46,418 bases of DNA from Coriobacteriaceae bacterium (GTDB taxonomy: Bacteria; Actinomycetota; Coriobacteriia; Coriobacteriales; Eggerthellaceae), in assembly GCA_015062685.1 (NCBI GenBank), contig SUUE01000007.1:52419-98836 (forward strand), read 5' to 3'. Positions 33,365 through 43,509 of this stretch are shown piece after piece; within the stretch, counting starts at the first letter, position 1; every line of letters begins with the position of its first letter. The notes beneath the pieces are model-generated. The model saw only the letters and a program-made list of their open reading frames with translations, ran no database searches and was not told the DNA's origin. The position numbers and the translations under genes were made by a program.

Positions 33365-36300
33365 TTAGCGTGCTCGACGCGCGGAAAGAACGAAGCCCGC
33401 GAACCCAAGCAAGGCGAGAACGACCAAGGGCCAGACGACAACGCTGTCGCCAGTCCGCGCCCCGCTCGATGCGCCCGATCCGCCACCACTGCCACCCGAG
33501 CCATCGCCACCCGCAGGCCCCGCGTCGGGCTTGCTCGGGTCATCCGAGCCTTGAATCTTGAATCTCGCCTCGGCGACGGCGGCATTGTAGTTCCTGTCGT
33601 CCGCGGCCGAGGCCACGACCACATAGGACCCGCCCTCAGTCGGCGCCGCATCGAGCTGCGTGCGCGCACCGTTGCTCTCGCGGAAATACGTGAGCGTCAC
33701 CTCGCCGCTGTACGGCTTGGGATAAGCGGCGTCGTCCACGGAGTAGGCTACTTCAGCGGGTTTTCCGTCGGCCACCTTGTCCTTGGCCGTCACGGTCAGA
33801 GGCAAGGGTGCCTTCTCGACGGCTATCACGGCGTAGTCGAAATTTCCCTCGTGGGTATCATCGCCGGCGACGTCCACGCGCACCGCCGAGATGCCGGCGT
33901 TCTGCACGGTCACGAGGCCGCCATCGCCGAGCACGGCGGCGTCATCACTCACCATCGGAAGGTCCTCGCTCGACACCTGGGAATACGTGAGGGCAGGGTC
34001 CGCAACCAGCGAACCGTTGCTGTCCCACACCTCGGCCTGCACGGCAAACGGCGCGGCGCCGAACGTCACCGTCCCGTCCTCGGCCGAAACGCGGTATCCC
34101 CTCATGCGCTTGTCGAAGCGCGCGGTCTTGTCCTTCACGGCGTAGTTAGGATCCCCCGAATAGCTAGCCGTCACCGCATACTCGCCAGCGCCGACATGGG
34201 GGAACTCGTACGTCGCGACATATGATCCGTCGACGTTCTCGATCTGCGCCCTGACATTGGTTGTGGCCTGCGCGGAAAGAGGGCCGCCATCCGAGCCTTG
34301 GGCGGCCACTGCGTCGGGTTCGCTGTACGTGACGCCGATGTCGATGAACTTGCCCTCGACGTCTGCGAGCGCGCCGGCGATCTTCACCGTAACCTTCGCG
34401 CTTTCCGTCGATTGGTCGCCATCAGCCGAGATCGCAAGCACTGCGGGGCGCGGAAGGATGGTGAACGACATCCTCCCGCTCGACACGGCGTGGTACTGCT
34501 CGCTCTCGGGGATGCTCACTTCCACGCTGTAGCGCCCAGCGTCCTTGGGCTCGCCGTCAAGCTCGTTGCCGTCTTCATCGTAGTAGGTGGTTACCGCCTG
34601 CCCACCGGAAAAATCCCACACAATCGGGGGATCGACCGCTTGCGCGTCATACACAAACCGCTCGGGCACGTCCACGTAGAGGAACGGCGTCGGCTTGTCG
34701 AGGATGGAGAACGTGGCAGCCTCTTCCGCCGCGCGGTAGTGCGAGGTGCCGGGCGTGGACGCCACTACGCGGTAGTCCCCGACCTCCTTCGGGGCCGACT
34801 CGAGCTTGCTGAACGAACCGTCCTCCTGCTTCTTGTAATAGGAGAGCTCAACCACCTGATCCTGGTCTGGCGTTCCGCCGTCCTCGGTCTTTACAGACAC
34901 GGTTACAGCTGCGGGCTGGCCATCGTGAACCTTGTCCGAAACGTCGATGCCGAGCGCGATCGGGCACTTGCGGATGAGGAAGAGGAGCGTGTCGCTCACC
35001 GGCACGCCGTCCACTATCGCCCTCGCGGTCACGAGATACGCTCCGGGCTCAGCCGGGTTGAAGGGCCCCGGCGAATACGAATACGAGATCGTCGCCCGAT
35101 CGGTCACGTCCTCGGCGCCTTCGAGCACCTTCACGGCAGGGTCCTTGACGGCTGCACCGTCATAGTACTTAGTCGGGTCCTCGACGATCTTCACCGACAG
35201 GTCCTTGGCATCCGCCGGGTCGATGATCTTGAACGAAGCCGAGTCGGACACCGTCTGCCCGTCGAGTTCCGCCCAGACGGTCACTTCGTAATAGCCGACG
35301 TCCGTGGGCATGGGGAGCGCGCTGGGCGAAGCGGCCTCCTCGTTGTAGCTGGTTCCCAACTGCCCAGCGCACTTGACGCGCGTAATTGTGCCGTTGGTCT
35401 CCACCTGGGGTTTCACCGCAGGGCCGCCGTCGTAAACCTTCGTGAGCATGTCCTTGTTCGTGATCTCCACGTAGGGAGAAGCCGCCTGGATGACCTTCTC
35501 GAAGACCGCTTCACCGTCGCCCCAGTAGAGATTGGAGGACTCCGACATGCCGTTCAGCTTGGCCTTTATCTTCATCGTGCTGCCGGTGGCCCCGGGGAGC
35601 ACCTCGACATCCGTATAGGTCGTGCCCGTGGAGTAGTCCGTATAGATTGGCACGTTGTCCAAATCCGTAACGAGCGTGCCGTCTGCAGCGTAATAGCCGT
35701 TGAACGCCCCGTTCTCGATCGAGGTGTAGCGCGCGGTGTCACCCCTGCCGAGCGCGCCGCTCAGGTCGCCCACGCGCACGATGTAGGGCTCGCCTTGGAC
35801 GAGGTCAGCCGAGCGCCTCTTGGGCGCGATGGCGATGGGGGCGCCCATCTTCAAGACGTTCGTACCCGTGTCGTAGCTGGGATACCGCTCCGCAGCCGTC
35901 GTACCGTAATAGCTGAGCGTCGCGTCGGCCGGCCTGACGAAAGCGGTGCTCGCGTCCTGCGCACCCGCAGGCAGGTACAGGTACGCCATCGCCTCCGCCT
36001 GGCTCTTATCGTCAGCCACCGCGAAGACGTCATCGCAGTGGAAGTAGTCGGCCGATGTGCCCTCGAGCCCCAGACTGTAGAACGCCTTGCCCCCGAATTC
36101 GAACGCGACGAGCGGCTTCGTGTCAATTGCGATCGCGTTTTGGTATACGGGCTCCAACTCGAAGGTCGACTCCGTGGCCTTGTCGAAGGCGAAACGATGT
36201 GTCACGCTTCCGCCCACGACGAGCACGCGCTCGTTCTCGTTCACCTCGCCGACGACCGTACCGCCCTGGATGTAGATGCCGCCGCTGCCGTCGCCGCCGC

Positions 36301-39248
36301 CGTCGCGGCTGCCGCCGTGGCCGATATCCTCGGCGCCAACGGATCCCGAGGGGGCGCCGATCGCCTTCGCCCCGCCTTCCGCGACCACCACGCCGCCCGA
36401 AATCAAGCAGCCCTCCAAGTCGCCCTGATACGAGCCGCCACCGATGCCTGCGCCGGCTCCGGTCCTGCCCTCCTCGGTGCTTTCCGAGCCGTCTCCGCCG
36501 TAAGCGGCAACGAAGCCGCCGCTGAAGCTGAGGTTCTTTGCGTCATGGGCGCCGTCCAGGGTCCCCTTGCTCGTGCTCTGCCTGCTCGACGCGCCGGCGC
36601 CAATGCCCGCTGCCCCAACACCGCCGCGGGCGATCACGAACGCCCTCCCGGGATCGTTCTCAGAAAGGCCGATATGACACTGTTCCACGCCGCCCTCGTA
36701 GCCGCCGCCTATGCCGGCGGCGCCGGTGCCGCCCGTGGCCGTCACCTTTGCCTCGCCCTCAATCCTGATGCGGCGCGCCTCGGCCCCGCGGCCCAGGCCG
36801 CTCTCACGGCCGGCGCCGATGCCCGCTCCGCGCGCACCGCCCTGGGCGTTCACCGTGCCGCCGCTGATGGTGATGCCGCTGCTGGACTCCATCTGGGCGC
36901 CCTGGCCCAAACCAATGCCGGCTGCACCGGCGCCACCCGTCGCCGTCACGTTGCTCGCGCCCGAAATCGAGATGTTCCCGCAGATGGTGTTCCACGTGGT
37001 TTCGATGACGCCGCTTAGAACCGTCGAATCGGAAATGCCGCTCGAGCCAATGCCCGCCGCGGCCTCTCCGCCCGCTGCAACCACGGTCGCCCCGTCAATG
37101 GAGATGTTCGCGCAGCTGCACAGCTTGCCGCCGCCGATGCCCGCGCCGGCATCGCTGCCGCCCACGGCCTCCACCGCGGCTCCCTGGGAGATGCTTATGT
37201 CCCCGTAGACGGACGCGAGCGCACCGCCGCCGATGCCCGCGCCGCCCTCGCTGCCGGTGGCTTTCACTGTGCCGGGGCCCTCGATGGTCACCGACCCGCA
37301 CTTCCCGTCGCTCGACGTGATGGAATGGAGCGCTTGACCGGGGTTGACGTACACTCCGCCCGATCCGATGCCCGCGCCGCCGTACACGCCCTTCGCCTCG
37401 ACGTTGGAGTTGGAGATGGAGATGGACCCAATCGTCCCGTACGGGCCCGTGCCGATACCCGCGTGGTTGTGCTTCTGGTCGCCCCGCGCGATTGCCTTGA
37501 CGGTCGAGTTGGAGATGGAGATGGAATCCATGCTGTTCTCGTCGGTCCCGAAGCGGTCGCTGCTCGAGCTACCGATGGTGGGGCCGTCGTAGTCAACGTT
37601 GTCGAACACGATGCTCTTGATGTTGGAACCGTAACCTGCGCCGATGCCCGCGCCGTGCATCTGGTGAATGCCGTAGAAGCGAATCTTCGCATTGCGTATG
37701 GTTATGTTGCCGATGCCCTTGTCCTTCACGGAGAGATCGTTGCTCGAACCGGAGCCGATGCCCGCCCCATCAATGGTGCCGATGCCCGGGCCGTTCAGGT
37801 TGACGTTGGCATTGTTTATGGCAATGTCGCTCGCGCTCCCATCGCCCGCGCCGATTATCGCGGCGTACGAGACGAAGCTCTCGCCCGGGTTCTGCGGCTT
37901 CGGCGAATATGCGTTGATGGTGAGCCGCGAGCTGTTGCCGTTGATGTTGATGGGGCCTGAATGGCCCTGGTCGCCCGCGCCGATGGCGGCCGATTCCCAG
38001 CCTGCTTGGGCGTTGACGGTGCCGCTGCCCCTGATGCTGATGGAGCCGCTCTCGTCATCGCCGCTCCCGATGCCGGCAGCTTCGGGGCCGCCCGTGGCCG
38101 TCACGGTGCCGCCGCGGAGGTTGATGTCGATGGCCCCCGATTTGCAGTTGGCGCCGCCTATGCCCGCGCCTTCGCCATAGCCTTTCGCTTCGATCGACAG
38201 CTCGCCGGAACCCTGGTTAATATTGATGCTTCCGCAAACCTCGCCATCGCCGCTCCCGATGCCGGCAGCGCTCCCCTTCGACCCGCGCTCGCCGCATCCG
38301 CAGGCGGTGATGTTTCCACCCGTGATGGTTATCGAGTCGACGCTGCCGCCTTCGGAACCGCCGACGCCAGCGCCTCCGTTGTCGCCGCCGTATGCATGGA
38401 CGGTACCGCCGTGAATCCAGAGGTCGTGGGTCGTGCCGCCAGTGCTCACGCCCACCGCGTCGCCGCCGCCGATGCCTGCAGCGTACTCGCCGCCCCATGC
38501 CCACACGTCACCGCCCTGGATGCACGTGGTGTAGCATTCGCCGTCGCGGCCGCTCCCGATGCCGGCGGCGCTCGGCGCTCCGTAAGCCCTGATGGTGCCG
38601 CCATTGATATAGATCGAACCCGTATCGTCATCGTAGTTCGTGCCTATGCCCGCGCCGCCATACTTGTCATGGCCTCCATGCGCTTCGAGCGAGCCCGCCG
38701 TGAAGCCGTCGCCCTCGGCCGACGTGATGATACACGTTGCACCCTTCTGCACGCAGAGCCCCGCGAAGCCCCAGTCGTGCTGCAGCGCCACGCGCTTGTA
38801 GCCCGCTTTCAACATGTTGGTTCCCCGCAGCATGATTACGGCATGCCCGTTCTCGACGGTAACCGGCGATCTCGAAGGTTTCACGGAACCCTGGTCGATA
38901 GTCACGTTGTCGAGGACCACGCGAATGGGGGGCTTGCTCGCTGCCGCCCTTGATCGTCACGGTCGCCCCGTTCGCGGACGCGCCGACTATCGTGTATTCC
39001 GTATCGGGATCGTCGCACGTGCAGCTACCGGAACCCACGTTGTAAACAACCGACTTGGAAGCGGCTGCCAGCTGCGAGGAATCGGAGACCGACCCGGCCG
39101 TCAGCGAGGGAGAACCGGCGGCTTCGCCGTCGCCTGACTGCGGGTTACCGTATGCGAAACCGCACGCCAGCCCAAGCGCGACGAGAAGGCCGCATGCTGC
39201 CAGCATCGTGGCGGCCGACAACTTGAGCGGAACCGAGACGCGCCTCAT
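33365..39248 (-). pseudogene. Giant wall-anchored beta-helix surface protein, frameshifted in a G6 tract
   Basis: A signal peptide (MRRVSVPLKLSAATMLAACG..., ATG 39248; alternative 39266) and the first beta strands lie in one frame. After the G6 tract at 38927-38932 the homology continues in the next frame to the stop at 33365. Removing one G gives about 1,960 residues; as read, the product ends at 38667 after 193. The N-terminal 900 or so residues are a beta-helix with about twenty A-G-I-G-S/G-G turns. Next come Ig-like MBG-type repeats (YDGxAVxxP, GxYxVxAxA). The end is GARTGDSVVVWPL, a membrane helix and RRAR, like a sortase signal with a non-standard motif. Likely an adhesin or glycan-binding protein. 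It may be phase-variable, a true pseudogene, or a base error. Confidence 0.82.
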
Positions 39249-39296
39249 TTCGAGCGTTCTCCTCATGCTTCCAAAAACTGACTTTTTGCAGCAATC

Positions 39297-39302
39297 ATTA
39301 TA
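39297..39302 (-). promoter_or_regulatory. -10 element of the giant surface gene
   Basis: TATAAT on the minus strand, about 50 bases before the start codon; the -35 is weak (TCGGTT). The region 39249-39538 holds only this and the opposite promoter. Confidence 0.5.
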
Positions 39303-39482
39303 AGCAACGGGGCCGTTAAAACCGAGAGAGCACCAGGGCATTCCCGGAACTCGTTTCCCCGAAGAGCGCCGGCTAGCGACCGCTCGCGAGAAGCGCGTTC
39401 GGCTTCGCCCCGACAATCATCTCGTAGTCATCAACTCAACAACATCTGTCCACCGACGCATCAGCATCTCAGCACCCATACC

Positions 39483-39488
39483 TATAAT
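39483..39488 (+). promoter_or_regulatory. -10 element of the lipoprotein gene
   Basis: TATAAT, 50 bases upstream of ATG 39539. No good -35 is seen. Confidence 0.45.
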
Positions 39489-39538
39489 GACCGCAAGAGC
39501 GGGCAGGCAAGCTCTGCACACCCGGGAAGGGGTCGACC

Positions 39539-40903
39539 ATGAAGCAGTTCGCGAAAGCACCGCGCATCGTTCTATTCGCATGCATTGCAGCCATCGTTCT
39601 AGCCCTCGCGGGATGCTCGGGGTCCGCCGCGAGTTCGAGCTCGCCAGGCAGTGCAAGCGGTTCCGCGAGCGCGACCTCGGCCAGCACGGCCAGCGCCTCG
39701 GCCGTCCCGAGCGTCGACACCGCCCAGCACAGCCAGATGACGGTCGACCTCATGGAGATGCTCGACAACGACCCCGAGTTAAAGGCGCTCGTCGAGAAAT
39801 CGCTCGCAAAGGCCTGGGAGATCAACCCCGACCCCGCCACGAACCCGGCCAGGAACCTCGAAGAGCTCTATGCGTTTACCGACTGGGCCGAGAGGTGCAT
39901 GCCCTGGGAAACCACCAAGGGCCGAGAGGACATGACTCTCTACGAGCACATCGACCAATCGCTCGACGCGTTCTACTTCCTGTTTGACCAGCCGCTCGAG
40001 GAGCTCGAGGGCAAGGGGTACTACTACCCGTCACTTCAGTACCACCAGCCCATCCGGAGCTGGCTTATCGAGTATGCCTCGAATTGGGGGCAGTTCCTGT
40101 CGTCGCCCGAGAGCTGGAACGACGAGGCGTATGCGGCCGCATGTGCCGACGAGCGCTTCAACATGACCAACGGGTGGTACGGCGACGCCAACATCTGGAC
40201 GAGCTTCAACGATTGGTTCGCGCGCTCCCTGGTCGACCAGCCATCCTCGCACCCCATCGACGCGAACGCCACCGTCGTCTTCCCCTGCGACAGCACGCCG
40301 CAGGGCGTCTGGAAAATCGACAGCGAGGGCATGTTCGCACTCGACGAGGGCGGTGTTGCGGTCAAGTCCGCGCGCTTCAACGACATCGAGAACCTGCTGA
40401 GCCCCTCGAGCAAGTATGCCCAGAGCTTCAACGGCGGAACGTTCACGCACACGTTCCTCGACGTGAACGACTACCACCGCTACCACTTCCCCGTTAGCGG
40501 CACCATCGTCGAAGTGAAGAAGATCCCGGCGCAAGACGCGGCCGGCGGCGTCACCGTCTGGGACGAGAAAGCCGAGAAATACGTCCTGCTCGACCAAAAC
40601 CCCGGCTGGCAGTCAATCGAGACACGCGATCTCGTGGTCGTCGACACGGGCGAGTACGGCCTGGTGGCCATACTCCCCATCGCCATGAGCCAGGTCAGCT
40701 CGTGCAACCTGGAAAGCAATGTCGTGGTCGGCGCGCACGTGGAAAAAGGAGACCCGCTGGGCTATTTCCTGTTCGGGGGCAGCGATATGTGCCTGGTGTT
40801 CCAGGAAGGCGTGAACGTCGAGTACCTGCCCGTCAAGAACGCAGAGGGCAAGTACGATCATGTGCTCATGGGCCAGCCGCTCGCGAACCTGAGCCGAGAA
40901 TAA
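39539..40903 (+). CDS. Secreted lipoprotein with phosphatidylserine decarboxylase-like domain
   Basis: This 454-residue protein has a lipoprotein signal (LALAGCSG, Cys26) and a 30-residue Ser/Ala linker. From about residue 220 it follows PSD: FNDWFARSLVDQPSSHPID for the FFxRxLKPGARPID motif; FPCDS with Asp251 for SPADG; DYHRYHFPVSG with His313/His316; and YFLFGGSDMCLVF near 409-421 for the self-cleaving FGGST motif. Asp, His and Ser (415) of the processing triad are present; Thr after the Ser is Asp. PSDs cleave themselves to make a pyruvoyl group and decarboxylate phosphatidylserine inside the cell; an exported lipid-anchored version is unusual. Whether it is processed, and its substrate, are unknown. 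Confidence 0.85.
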   Translation: MKQFAKAPRIVLFACIAAIVLALAGCSGSAASSSSPGSASGSASATSASTASASAVPSVDTAQHSQMTVDLMEMLDNDPELKALVEKSLAKAWEINPDPATNPARNLEELYAFTDWAERCMPWETTKGREDMTLYEHIDQSLDAFYFLFDQPLEELEGKGYYYPSLQYHQPIRSWLIEYASNWGQFLSSPESWNDEAYAAACADERFNMTNGWYGDANIWTSFNDWFARSLVDQPSSHPIDANATVVFPCDSTPQGVWKIDSEGMFALDEGGVAVKSARFNDIENLLSPSSKYAQSFNGGTFTHTFLDVNDYHRYHFPVSGTIVEVKKIPAQDAAGGVTVWDEKAEKYVLLDQNPGWQSIETRDLVVVDTGEYGLVAILPIAMSQVSSCNLESNVVVGAHVEKGDPLGYFLFGGSDMCLVFQEGVNVEYLPVKNAEGKYDHVLMGQPLANLSRE

Positions 40904-40915
40904 CCAACAACGGGT

Positions 40916-40941
40916 GGGCGCCGGGAACGCCCCGGCCCCAC
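40916..40941. repeat. GC-rich hairpin repeat, copy B
   Basis: It resembles 2508-2536 closely (GGGCGC-CGGGAA-GCCCCGGC core) and lies 12 bases past the lipoprotein gene. GCCGGG/CCCGGC can pair; no U-run follows. Confidence 0.5.
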
Positions 40942-41080
40942 TTGACAGCCATCGGTTCGGAAACATCCGTCATACATTGCGAGAGAAACGCCCTTCTATC
41001 TGGTGCATTTGCAGCAAAGCCACATTGGAGGCCTAAGTCAATGTGCGCTTTTGTCTGAGGTAGCAGTTAGAGGAGAGAGC

Positions 41081-41194
41081 ATGGCTAACAATCCCGAACT
41101 CATCTCCACGGGCACCGTAAAGACGGTCTCCGCCGACAAGCAGAGCCCCGTTCTCGACATGCCGCGCTCTAGCCCAGCCCGGCCCACGTGCTGA
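41081..41194 (+). pseudogene. Orphan gene start (37 codons) running into the symporter gene
   Basis: AGGAGAGAGC and ATG 41081 are an excellent start. The first 29 codons (MANNPELISTGTVKTVSADK...) look coding, but the frame then enters the antisense 3' end of the symporter gene (from 41169) and stops at 41194. It may be the truncated head of a gene lost by recombination, or a real 37-residue peptide. I do not recognise it. Confidence 0.4.
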
Positions 41195-42581
41195 TCATGG
41201 GAATGTAACCCATGACGAAAATGATTATGCCCAGGATGGGAATACCGTACGTGCACCAAACGCGCAACGCGGCCGGGAACTCGACCCCCTTGCCCGCATC
41301 GGCCTCTTCCAGGAAGTTCTTCCAGCCCCAGCCCCACTTGCTGCAGCAGAAGATGGCGAAGATGATCCCGCCGAGCGGCAGAATGTTGTTGGAGACGACG
41401 AAGTCCTCGATGCTCGAGATGTCGCCGATGCCGGGAATAGCGAAATCGGACCACACGTTCATGCCGAGGACGCAGGGGATGCTCAGCACCGCGAGCATCA
41501 CGCCGTTGCGGATGACGGCCTGCTTGCGCGACCAGCCCCAGCGGTCCATGCACCACGTTACGAGGAGCTCGAACACGCCGATGACCGTCGAGAGCGCCGC
41601 GAACCCCATGAAAACAAAGAACAGCGCACCCCACACGTTGCCCAAAGGCATCTGCCCGAACACGATCGGCAACGTCTGGAACACGAGCGATGGCCCCGCA
41701 TCGGGGTTGATTCCGTAAGCGAAGCAGGCAGGGAAGATGATGAGACCCGCCATAATGGCGACGCCCGTGTCCATGCCGACGGTGGAGAGGGCCTCGCCAG
41801 TCAGGCTGCGCTCGCGGCCGATGCGGGAACCGAAGATGGCCTGCCCGCCCATGCCGACCGACAGCGAGAAGAACGCCTGGCCCATGGCGGCGTACACGGC
41901 GTTGCCGAACGAGCCCATCTGCTCGGCGGCCGTATCGCCCGCGAACAGGTGCCCGAAATCGGGTAGCAGGTAGAACGCCAGGCCGTCGCCCGCGCCCGGC
42001 AGCGTAACGGCACGCACGCACAGCGCGACCATGATGATCAGCAGCGTGGACATCATGACCTTCGAAACGCGTTCCACGCCCTTCTCGATGCCAAGGGCGC
42101 ACACGATCACGCCCACCGATACCGACACCAGCATCCACGCCATCATCTCCGACGGGTTCGACACCATCGCACCGAACGCGCTGGCCGATGTCTCGGCAAC
42201 GGCCCCGGTGAACATGCCCGAAGCCATCTTGGGAATATAGGAAAGCACCCAACCGCAGATAGTCGTATAGAACATGAGCAGCAGCATCGAACCGACGTAG
42301 CCCCACCAGCCGAACCACCCGAAGCTCTTCTTGGACGGCAGCACATCGAACGCCCGGGCCGTCGACTTCTGACTCGCGCGGCCCACGGCGAACTCCATGA
42401 CCATGATCGGCAAACCGAGGACCACGAGGAACACCAGGTACAGCACGATGAACGCCGCGCCACCGTATTGCCCCGTTATATAGGGAAAACGCCAAACGTT
42501 GCCCAAGCCGATGGCGCACCCTGCGGCAACGAAAATGAAACCGATTCGAGACTTGAAATGCTCGCGCTTCTCTTCTGACAC
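41169..42581 (-). CDS. Sodium:neurotransmitter symporter family (SNF/NSS) transporter
   Basis: This 470-residue protein has about twelve membrane helices. TM1 carries the family signature FVAAGCAIGLGNVWRFPYIT, followed by YGGAAFIVLYLVFLVVLGLP. TM6 has AFFSLSVGMGGQAIFGS with unwound-helix glycines. TM8 has GFAALSTVIGVFELLV. Bacterial members (LeuT, TnaT) take up amino acids or indole compounds with sodium. The start is GTG 42581, with AAGGGG 7 bases upstream. The leader holds an intrinsic terminator. The substrate cannot be read. Confidence 0.94.
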   Translation of the reverse strand: MSEEKREHFKSRIGFIFVAAGCAIGLGNVWRFPYITGQYGGAAFIVLYLVFLVVLGLPIMVMEFAVGRASQKSTARAFDVLPSKKSFGWFGWWGYVGSMLLLMFYTTICGWVLSYIPKMASGMFTGAVAETSASAFGAMVSNPSEMMAWMLVSVSVGVIVCALGIEKGVERVSKVMMSTLLIIMVALCVRAVTLPGAGDGLAFYLLPDFGHLFAGDTAAEQMGSFGNAVYAAMGQAFFSLSVGMGGQAIFGSRIGRERSLTGEALSTVGMDTGVAIMAGLIIFPACFAYGINPDAGPSLVFQTLPIVFGQMPLGNVWGALFFVFMGFAALSTVIGVFELLVTWCMDRWGWSRKQAVIRNGVMLAVLSIPCVLGMNVWSDFAIPGIGDISSIEDFVVSNNILPLGGIIFAIFCCSKWGWGWKNFLEEADAGKGVEFPAALRVWCTYGIPILGIIIFVMGYIPMISTWAGLG

Positions 42582-42624
42582 AACAATCCCCTTGTCCTTA
42601 GGTCAAATCGCGGGAAAGTGTACC

Positions 42625-42659
42625 AAAAAAGCCGAGTGGGAACGAGCGACCCACTCCGG
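42625..42659 (-). terminator. Terminator in the symporter leader
   Basis: On the minus strand CCGGAGTGGG pairs with CCCACTCGG, followed by TTTTTT (42625-42630 complement). It lies 44 bases before the symporter start, and no minus-strand gene lies upstream of it. This implies premature termination of the leader, attenuation, or a small RNA. Confidence 0.7.
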
Positions 42660-42753
42660 CAAGCCAATGCGGTCGCAGGCAGCAACGCCCATGTGGAATC
42701 AAGGCAATGTTGACGGTTTTCCTACCATGAGCGGCTAAAACTTACCTGATAAG

Positions 42754-42759
42754 TATAAT
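42754..42759 (+). promoter_or_regulatory. -10 element of the PepSY lipoprotein gene
   Basis: TATAAT on the plus strand; AGTATA just before it reads TATACT on the other strand, so it could serve both directions. A small palindrome ACTTA-CCTGA-TAAGT (42740-42754) touches it and may be an operator. Confidence 0.45.
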
Positions 42760-42797
42760 TCGCTGCAGGGGAACGGGCCATGAGAACGGAGGCAACC

Positions 42798-43280
42798 ATG
42801 AACAAGAAACTGATGGCGTTCGTTGCAGCAGCAGCCCTTGCGGCATGCGTCGGCCTTGCCGGATGCGGCGGAACACAGGCCGCATCGAGCTCGAGCGCGG
42901 CGGCGAGCAGCTCCGCAGCCGCACAACCCGCATCGAGCGCAGCAGCGCAGAGCGCATCGGCAGCAGCACCTGCAAGCTCCGCAGCGGCTCCCGCCAGCTC
43001 GGCGGCGGCGCCTGCAAGCTCCGCAGCGGCTCCCGCCAGCTCGGCGGCGCCCGCGAGCTCGGCGGCTTCCTACATCACCCCGGACGCGGCCAAGGCGGCA
43101 GCGCTCCAGCACGCCGGGTTCGCCGAATCTGACGTGACCGCGCTCAAGGTCGAACTCGACACCGATGACGGCATCGTCCACTACGATGTCGACTTCAAGC
43201 AGGGCGGCATAGAGTACGAGTACGACATCGACGCCACCACCGGCGCAGTGCTCACCTACAAATCCGAAGTCGACGACTAG
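42798..43280 (+). CDS. Lipoprotein with PepSY domain and Ala/Ser repeat linker
   Basis: This 160-residue protein has signal peptide and lipobox LAGCGG (Cys23), a 65-residue low-complexity linker of Ala-Pro-Ala-Ser-Ser units, and one PepSY domain (ITPDAAKAAALQHAGFAE, VKxELD/VHYDVDF, IDATTGAVL). PepSY domains are small inhibitory or binding modules at the cell surface. CGGAGGCAACC precedes ATG 42798. It is divergent from the symporter. Confidence 0.9.
   Translation: MNKKLMAFVAAAALAACVGLAGCGGTQAASSSSAAASSSAAAQPASSAAAQSASAAAPASSAAAPASSAAAPASSAAAPASSAAPASSAASYITPDAAKAAALQHAGFAESDVTALKVELDTDDGIVHYDVDFKQGGIEYEYDIDATTGAVLTYKSEVDD
42966..43049 (+). repeat. 42-bp in-frame tandem repeat
   Basis: Two nearly identical 42-base units (42966-43007 and 43008-43049, one difference) encode 14 residues each of the Ala/Ser linker; a partial third unit follows. 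Copy number could change by slippage without losing frame. Confidence 0.75.
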
Positions 43281-43311
43281 TTCGCACGGGCGCTTTTTGC
43301 GCCGACCAAAT

Positions 43312-43360
43312 TAACCAACGATAGGCCGGGCGCAAGCGCCCGGCCAGTCTGCGTTGGGTA
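43312..43360 (+). terminator. Nested hairpin after the PepSY gene
   Basis: GGCCGGGCGC/GCGCCCGGCC (43324-43345) forms a perfect stem inside a second set of arms, TAACCAACG and CGTTGGGTA. No U-run follows, so termination is likely but not certain. Confidence 0.5.
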
Positions 43361-43509
43361 ACATTCGCCCAACACCATCTCTCATCTGCGCTTTTACAGT
43401 TTGACAGGAGTGTATGATGATGGGTACGCGTATCCCGTCGCGTCCAGCGCGAAGGCGGTGCGCGGTTGCTGGTGCAGAACCGGATCGAGCCCGAGGAAAA
43501 GAGGCCCGC

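Noticed and set aside
33287..33669. Minus-strand frame ending in a Trp-rich, protein-like tail
   Set aside because: It overlaps the certain C-terminus of the surface protein in another frame and has no plausible start; kept only as a remark on the gene-free stretch.
34298..37018. 906-codon open frame on the plus strand
   Set aside because: It mirrors the beta-helix gene and has the low-complexity Arg/Val/His/Ala composition of an antisense shadow; no ribosome site or family motif.
36000..38700. CRISPR-like array suggested by regular GC-rich repetition
   Set aside because: The periodicity is that of coding repeats (AGIG turns) in the beta-helix gene; repeats are degenerate and in frame, with no fixed direct repeat and spacer.
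43401..43430. Promoter TTGACA before the Tat-exported gene
   Set aside because: The -35 is perfect, but no reasonable -10 lies 16-18 bases downstream (GTACGC), and TATGAT is only 6 bases away.
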